This document shows positions 7,073 to 11,456 of a stretch of DNA of 11,456 nt, in pieces. A program made the translations under genes and the position numbers. The DNA is taken from positions 1 through 11,456 of the forward strand of contig JAEYNY010000086.1 in the NCBI GenBank assembly GCA_023412275.1. The letters are read 5' to 3'. Within the stretch, counting starts at the first letter, position 1. Each line of letters starts with the position of its first letter. The notes under the pieces were generated by a model that did no database searches, had not been told where the DNA came from, and saw nothing but the letters and a program-made list of their open reading frames with translations. The stretch comes from Bacillota bacterium. GTDB lineage: Bacteria > Bacillota > Clostridia > Acetivibrionales > DSM-1351.

Positions 7073-9046
7073 ATGTATATAAAAACAATTGAAGTAAAGA
7101 ATTACCGTTTGTTGAATGATGTAAGTATTAATATCGATAAATCGGCTACATTAATTGTAGGCCGAAATAACACTGGAAAAACCTCCTTGATGGATATTTT
7201 GGATAAGGTTTTAAATGGTAAGAATTTAACTTTCAATGATTATCCTTTATTATCAAGAAAAATACTATATGATTTATTGATTGATTATACTTTTATGAAA
7301 CTCCCATATGAAAAATTAATTGAAAAAATCCCGGTACCCTCAATAAGGTTTATTGTTGACTATTCTTCAGAACCAGAAGACCAGCTTTTAGGAGCATTAT
7401 CACCATTTATTATTGATACAGATATATCAACGACTACAGCTATTATTTCTGCTGAATATCGCATTATTGCCGATCAAAAACTATTTGATGATATTGTTAC
7501 AGGTAGTAAGAAAGAGAACAAGAAAAAACCTGGTGAATTTAGTATTAACAAAGAATTACTACGACAAGCTATTATAGATAATTTTAATTCATTATTTTCA
7601 CTTGTTATATCAGCAATAAATCCAGCAGATATTTCAGATATGCAAATTAAATCAGTAAATGAATTAAAATCACTCTTCCCATTATATATAATTCGAGCAG
7701 AACGTGGTATGGATGAATCTGATTCTTCAAATGCAGGCCCATTAAAACCGATTCTTTCGAAATTATTCCAAACAAATATAGAAGATACAGATGTTAATGT
7801 GAGAAAAGAAATTGAGCAATTGAGGGAGGTCGTAAAAAAGGCAAATAAAGAAGTTCAAAAAAATACAAATGTTCTATTAAGTTTAATTATTGAAAAATCG
7901 GTAAGCTTCGGATATCCGAATGCAGAAGAATTACAATTAAAAGCGAGCACAGAAATTTCAATTGATAATGAAATTACAAATCAAACCGACTTAACATATG
8001 TAGAAAATGGTTCTTTAGAAGAATTGCCGAGTACATATAATGGCCTGGGATATAAGAACTTATTAAAAATGGAATTCAAGCTTGCAGACTTTGCAAAGCA
8101 GATTGAAGAAAATATAGATGTTTCAATACCACTCGTTTTCTTAGAAGAACCTGAATCACATATGCACCCACAACTCCAACAGACTTTTGTAAAATATATT
8201 GAGCAGTTTATAATGAAGATTTCCAATAAATCTATTCAGGTATTTATTACAACACATTCATCGCATATTGTAAACACAGTACCGTTCAATCAGATTAGGT
8301 ATGCACAAAAGAAAAAAGCAGGAGTTCAATATAAAGATTTAAGTGATTTTTGTGTAATGGATGAAGAGAATGCTCTATTTATTCGTAAGTACTTAACTCT
8401 AAGTAGATGTGATCTTTTTTTTGCGGATAAAGCAATTCTTGTCGAAGGTGCTGCTGAGCGTCTCTTAATACCAGATATGATAAAAAAATGTGATATATTA
8501 GGTTTGTTTAAAAGTAAAGCACCTACTTTGCCTTCGCAATATTATGCCTTAGTTGAAGTGGGTGGAGCATATGCACATAAATTCTGTCCGTTTATTAATT
8601 TCTTAGAAATACCGACATTAATACTTACGGATATAGATCCAATGCTTGATGGAAGGACAAAATCAACTGTTACTGATGGAAAAACTACTTCAAATGCAAC
8701 GATAAAATGGTGGATAAGGCAAGTTAACAGTCTAGATGAAACATCACCAATTTCTTTAAAACAGGTCATCGATTTAAATAAGACAAAAAAAACTAATGGG
8801 TATTGTCATATTGAATATCAAACAAAAGAGAATGGATTATGTGGGATTAGCCTTGAGGAATCAATAATAAATGCGAATAGAATAATTTTCGGTATTGGTA
8901 ACACTCCTACTGAAGCAGATATTCAATTTGATGATAGTAAGAAAACAGACTTTGCATTAAAGCTAATAATTGAAAATGAAACATACAATATACCAGATTA
9001 TATAAGAGAAGGTCTTATTTGGCTTGACTCAAAATGTAGTATCTAA
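7073..9046 (+). CDS. gajA: Gabija-type nuclease GajA (OLD-family ATPase with TOPRIM domain)
   Basis: A 657-residue class 2 OLD-family protein. The ATPase half has Walker A GRNNTGKTS (30-38), an ABC-like signature GLGYKNLL (324-331), Walker B with the next acidic pair LVFLEEPESHMHPQ (354-367) and the H-loop ITTHSSHI (392-399). The long insert between 60 and 320 contains basic helices. The C-terminal TOPRIM nuclease shows AILVEGAAE (454-462; E458, E462), the DxD of LTDIDPM (518-524; D520, D522) and SLEES (593-597), the acidic residues expected to bind metal. In Gabija, GajA is a DNA-nicking enzyme held in check by nucleotides and released when a phage depletes them. The ribosome binding site AGGAGG (7059-7064) lies eight bases before ATG. 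The helicase gene follows after 23 bases in the same operon. Length exceeds the studied Bacillus cereus GajA (578 residues, from memory). All key residues look intact. Confidence 0.9.
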   Translation: MYIKTIEVKNYRLLNDVSINIDKSATLIVGRNNTGKTSLMDILDKVLNGKNLTFNDYPLLSRKILYDLLIDYTFMKLPYEKLIEKIPVPSIRFIVDYSSEPEDQLLGALSPFIIDTDISTTTAIISAEYRIIADQKLFDDIVTGSKKENKKKPGEFSINKELLRQAIIDNFNSLFSLVISAINPADISDMQIKSVNELKSLFPLYIIRAERGMDESDSSNAGPLKPILSKLFQTNIEDTDVNVRKEIEQLREVVKKANKEVQKNTNVLLSLIIEKSVSFGYPNAEELQLKASTEISIDNEITNQTDLTYVENGSLEELPSTYNGLGYKNLLKMEFKLADFAKQIEENIDVSIPLVFLEEPESHMHPQLQQTFVKYIEQFIMKISNKSIQVFITTHSSHIVNTVPFNQIRYAQKKKAGVQYKDLSDFCVMDEENALFIRKYLTLSRCDLFFADKAILVEGAAERLLIPDMIKKCDILGLFKSKAPTLPSQYYALVEVGGAYAHKFCPFINFLEIPTLILTDIDPMLDGRTKSTVTDGKTTSNATIKWWIRQVNSLDETSPISLKQVIDLNKTKKTNGYCHIEYQTKENGLCGISLEESIINANRIIFGIGNTPTEADIQFDDSKKTDFALKLIIENETYNIPDYIREGLIWLDSKCSI

Positions 9047-9069
9047 ATGATTTATTGGAAGGAGCCGTT

Positions 9070-10809
9070 ATGAGAATCTCTGAATTTACAAATAATCAAA
9101 AAGCCAAAATTGAGGCTGATAAAGTGGAAGAAAAAATAATTGAAACCTTACAATCCGGTAAGTGTTTTCGTGTAGAGGCTGGGGCAGGTTCTGGAAAAAC
9201 ATATTCTTTAAATAGGGTAATAGAATGGATTCAACGTAATAAATGGGATGACTATAAACGTAAAAAACAAACGGTTATTTGTATTACTTATACCAATGCT
9301 GCTGTCGATGTAATCGCCTCAAGATTAGAGCCAAATTCATTTGTTATACCATCGACGATTCATTCTTTTGCATGGAATGCAATTAAACGATATCAATCTA
9401 CTTTACTTCAAATGATTAAAAATAATAGTGACCTTCAACCTAAAGAGGGTAGTATCGATACAGTTAAAACAATTGATTATAATCTCGGCCATAGGTATAT
9501 AGATGGTACTACTATGTATCTATTCCATAATGATGTGATAACCTTATTCTCGCTTTTGTTGGATAATCAAAAATTTAGAACTATTTTTGCTCAAAGCTTT
9601 CCACTAATATTGATAGATGAGTACCAAGATTCGTTTAAGCAAATAATTGATAAGTTTATTAAATATTTTATTTCGAGTGATAGTGGCCCTCAGTTCGGAT
9701 TTTTTGGGGACGCTTGGCAAACGATTTATCAGTCTAATAATGCCTGCGGCTTAATTGAAAATGAACATATACTTGAAATTAAGAAAGTTTCGAACTTTCG
9801 TTCAGTGCCAAAGATTGTTGATATTTTAAATAAGATTCGACCATCACTACCACAGATATCTGCTTACGATGATTTGGAAGGTGAAGTAATAGTTATAACA
9901 TCAGATGATTATTCTGGTGAAAGACGAAGTGATCGTAATTTTGCAGGCGATTTACCAGCAAGTGTTTTAGAGGATAGATTATCGAAATTTTTTAAGGCAT
10001 ATAAAGAAAGGGTAGCAGGTGTAGATGAAACAACCAAAATTCTAATGATTACTCATAAAGTTCTCGCCATACAACAGGGATATGACAATTTACTAAGCTT
10101 ATTGGGTGATGGATTGAGAAATGCAGAAGATCCACTCTTATTATTTTTCATGAATATTGTCGAGCCGGTACATAAAGCACTAGAGACTAAAAATATGCCT
10201 CTCCTTTTTGAAACGCTTGGCGTTAGAAGATACCCTATTAATAAAAAATCAGAAAAATTGATTTGGAATCAACTGATGCTCAAATTAAGGGTAGCAAGAG
10301 AAAAATCTACAAAGGATGTTTTAGATTTAGTTATTAGCAGTAAAATGATCCCAATTCCCCCTCAAATCGAATTTCTATATGATCAGATGAATATGGCACC
10401 AGAAACACCCTATCAGAATGCAACAATAGGATCTTTATCATCCATTAATTACTCAGAAGTTTTGAGTGCAATTGATTTCTTAAAACCAACGGCTTCTTTT
10501 TCTACAGAACATGGGATAAAAGGAGAAGAATACGATAATGTAATCTTCGTAGTTGGAAGGGGGTGGAACAATTACCAATTTGATACATACATTCCTATGC
10601 TTAATTCATTAGTGCCCGATGATAAAAGGGCTTCATTTGAGCGAAATAGAAACTTGTTTTATGTTTGTTGCTCGCGTCCTAAAAAGAGGCTAGTATTATT
10701 TGTGACTATTCCTGTAGAAGGAAAATTTAAATCATACCTTGAATATTTAGTTGGACAAAATAATATCTATAACTACACCGAATTCATGACACAGTTGGAA
10801 TCTAGATGA
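9070..10809 (+). CDS. gajB: Gabija-type helicase GajB (UvrD/Rep-like superfamily 1)
   Basis: A 579-residue superfamily 1A helicase. Numbered from this ATG: Q motif FTNNQ (6-10), Walker A EAGAGSGKT (36-44), motif Ia ITYTNAAVDVIASRL (72-86), Ib TIHSFAW (96-102), motif II LILIDEYQD (179-187), motif III FFGDAWQTIYQS (211-222), motif IV SNFRS (241-245), motif V STEHGIKGEEYDNVIF (478-493) and motif VI RNLFYVCCSRPKKRL (527-541). Motif II reads DEYQD, as in UvrD-like recombination helicases. The start is ATG 9070 because AAGGAG sits five bases ahead of it; the TTG at 9055 lies at the edge of that ribosome binding site. In Gabija, GajB binds GajA in a large complex and is thought to sense DNA ends or replication intermediates and to help activate cleavage. 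The studied GajB has 494 residues (from memory), so this one is longer, chiefly between motifs IV and V. No terminator follows directly. Confidence 0.9.
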   Translation: MRISEFTNNQKAKIEADKVEEKIIETLQSGKCFRVEAGAGSGKTYSLNRVIEWIQRNKWDDYKRKKQTVICITYTNAAVDVIASRLEPNSFVIPSTIHSFAWNAIKRYQSTLLQMIKNNSDLQPKEGSIDTVKTIDYNLGHRYIDGTTMYLFHNDVITLFSLLLDNQKFRTIFAQSFPLILIDEYQDSFKQIIDKFIKYFISSDSGPQFGFFGDAWQTIYQSNNACGLIENEHILEIKKVSNFRSVPKIVDILNKIRPSLPQISAYDDLEGEVIVITSDDYSGERRSDRNFAGDLPASVLEDRLSKFFKAYKERVAGVDETTKILMITHKVLAIQQGYDNLLSLLGDGLRNAEDPLLLFFMNIVEPVHKALETKNMPLLFETLGVRRYPINKKSEKLIWNQLMLKLRVAREKSTKDVLDLVISSKMIPIPPQIEFLYDQMNMAPETPYQNATIGSLSSINYSEVLSAIDFLKPTASFSTEHGIKGEEYDNVIFVVGRGWNNYQFDTYIPMLNSLVPDDKRASFERNRNLFYVCCSRPKKRLVLFVTIPVEGKFKSYLEYLVGQNNIYNYTEFMTQLESR

Positions 10810-10979
10810 TAGAATATGTTTACAAGTGAGTATATATAATAACGGCTTGTACTTCACCTAGATAATTCCATATCTCAACCGCGTATTTAAGGGTCTGTCA
10901 ATTTTAATACAGTCTAATAATTTTTCAATCATGTCTAGTTTGGTGCTTTTTTGGTACCACAAGGTATATTTATATATAG
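10810..10979. other. Gene-free AT-rich spacer
   Basis: No convincing gene. A 24-residue minus-strand frame (about 10858-10932) starts with ATG but lacks a clear ribosome binding site. Near the right end TTTGGTGC is followed after two bases by TTTTGGTACC, containing the palindrome TGGTACCA (10952-10959). The two elements form an imperfect direct or inverted repeat around a T run. Its role is unknown; it may lie near the right-hand boundary of the inserted DNA. Confidence 0.4.
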
Positions 10980-11011
10980 CAAGGGTTCTGAGGAAAACCT
11001 CAGAACCCTTG
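10980..11011. terminator. Strong perfect hairpin beside the tRNA-Ser 3' end, likely terminator
   Basis: Two 14-base arms (10980-10993 and 10998-11011) pair perfectly around a four-base AAAA loop. On the minus strand the hairpin begins four bases after the tRNA CCA end, the expected place for the tRNA terminator, but what follows is CTATATATA with no U run. On the plus strand ATTTT follows, so it could also stop readthrough from the helicase gene 170 bases upstream. It may act in both directions. Confidence 0.6.
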
Positions 11012-11015
11012 ATTT

Positions 11016-11107
11016 TGGCGGAGAGATAGGGATTCGAACCCTAGTTGGGGTATTAGCCCAAACACGATTTCCAGTCGTGCGCCTTAGACCAGCTCAGCCA
11101 TCTCTCC
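11016..11107 (-). tRNA. tRNA-Ser (anticodon GGA)
   Basis: On the minus strand the 92-base gene starts GGAGAGATGG and ends with an encoded CCA. The acceptor stem pairs GGAGAGA with TCTCTCC and the T arm is TAGGG-TTCGAAT-CCCTA. The anticodon stem CACGA/TCGTG encloses the loop CTGGAAA, giving anticodon GGA, which reads UCC and UCU. The long variable arm (TTGGG with CCCAA) is typical of class II serine tRNAs. Its 3' end faces the defence genes, the usual orientation when a tRNA serves as an integration site, and a complete CCA-ending gene is retained. Confidence 0.97.
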
Positions 11108-11163
11108 ATAATGACCGGGTCAATATATATAAGCGATATAAGGCACTTCCGTGCCGCTTAATT

Positions 11164-11192
11164 ATTTTACAATAGATAGCCTGCATTGTCAA
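11164..11192 (-). promoter_or_regulatory. Promoter of tRNA-Ser
   Basis: A perfect -35 TTGACA (11187-11192) and TAAAAT (11164-11169) are separated by 17 bases on the minus strand. The start would fall near 11157, about 50 bases before the mature tRNA. The leader would begin with a small hairpin, GGCAC-4-GTGCC (11142-11155), and be removed by RNase P. Confidence 0.75.
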
Positions 11193-11270
11193 TGAAAAGT
11201 GGGCGGGCGGCATTAAGTGGCTGAACAGGCGGTTCGATCCAAGGCAAGGCGCCGGATAGCCAGATAAGGG

Positions 11271-11456
11271 GTGACCGTCATAATCGAACCTCCAGCTGTA
11301 GGTAAATCTCATATTGAATTTCTACTGCGCTATGTAGCCGGCGGCGACGAGCAGGAAGATCGGCAGTATGGCCGGCTGCAACCGGGGCTTATATTCTCAC
11401 AAATGATAAATATCCGAGAATTCGATATTGATCATCTCGACTTTATTGAGAGAAGG
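11271..11456 (+). CDS. Unrecognised protein, N-terminal part (runs off window)
   Basis: From GTG 11271 the frame stays open to the window end (62 codons) and reads VTVIIEPPAVGKSHIEFLL, then RYVAGGDEQEDRQYGRLQPG and IREFDIDHLDFIERR. The codon use is richer in G and C than the island genes. The start is uncertain: GTG is adjacent to AAGGG, too close for a normal ribosome binding site, and no ATG occurs until 11401. An in-frame TAA (11265-11267) separates it from another protein-like stretch in the same frame (GTG 11217 onward), so the true start may be altered or a stop may have arisen in the 5' part. I do not recognise the family. Although GKS appears, there is no full Walker A motif. It belongs to the host side beyond the tRNA. 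Confidence 0.5.
   Translation, partial: MTVIIEPPAVGKSHIEFLLRYVAGGDEQEDRQYGRLQPGLIFSQMINIREFDIDHLDFIERR

Noticed and set aside
7981..8769. Minus-strand frames 7981-8226 and 8542-8769
   Set aside because: Shadows of the GajA gene.
9055..9072. TTG at 9055 as the start of GajB
   Set aside because: It lies at the edge of the ribosome binding site that serves ATG 9070 at ideal spacing.
10951..11312. Plus frame 10951-11175 and minus frame 11094-11312
   Set aside because: The first runs across the antisense of the tRNA and its hairpin, the second across the tRNA promoter and the right-hand gene start; neither looks like a protein.
1..11456. CRISPR array or direct-repeat copy of the tRNA end
   Set aside because: No regularly spaced repeats were seen, and no second copy of the tRNA-Ser 3' sequence was found by eye in the window.

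Overview
The window looks like a chromosomal segment from a Gram-positive, low-to-moderate GC bacterium, most likely a member of the Clostridia/Bacillota. The support is strong AAAGGAGG-type ribosome binding sites, sigma-A-like promoters, a CCA-encoding tRNA-Ser(GGA), an oligopeptide-type ABC transporter and group II intron remains of a kind common in Clostridia. Species cannot be told from the sequence.

Layout from left to right: (1) 1-335, the 3' end of an oligopeptide/dipeptide ABC transporter ATPase gene, which is ordinary host DNA. (2) 388-790, a convergent small nucleotidyltransferase (MntA-like) with its own extended -10 promoter but no visible HEPN partner. (3) 755-937, a short coding-looking remnant. 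(4) 960-5698, a two-gene minus-strand restriction-modification operon: a 1003-aa fused nuclease-methyltransferase-specificity protein, then a separate 548-aa adenine methyltransferase. Gene sizes, PD-X13-EAK nuclease motif and layout all match the Eco57I type (Type IIG). (5) 5785-6847, a graveyard: a tyrosine recombinase with a frameshift whose 3' part has been replaced by the 3' end of a group II intron. That intron end keeps the maturase domain (itself frameshifted) and well-formed domains V and VI. (6) 6848-10809, an AT-rich stretch with an OLD-family ATPase/TOPRIM nuclease and a UvrD-like helicase, i.e. a Gabija-type anti-phage pair with both proteins larger than the studied prototype. (7) 10980-11192, a strong hairpin, tRNA-Ser(GGA) on the minus strand, and the tRNA promoter. 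(8) 11271-11456, the start of an unrecognised, more GC-rich host gene that runs off the window.

Taken together this is a defence island lying against the 3' end of a tRNA-Ser gene. Two complete systems work at different levels: the R-M operon would mark self DNA and cut unmodified DNA, and the Gabija-like pair would cut DNA when phage replication disturbs the nucleotide pool. The recombinase and intron remains mark how the island was assembled and show that its own mobility is probably lost. No CRISPR array, origin or intact insertion sequence was seen.
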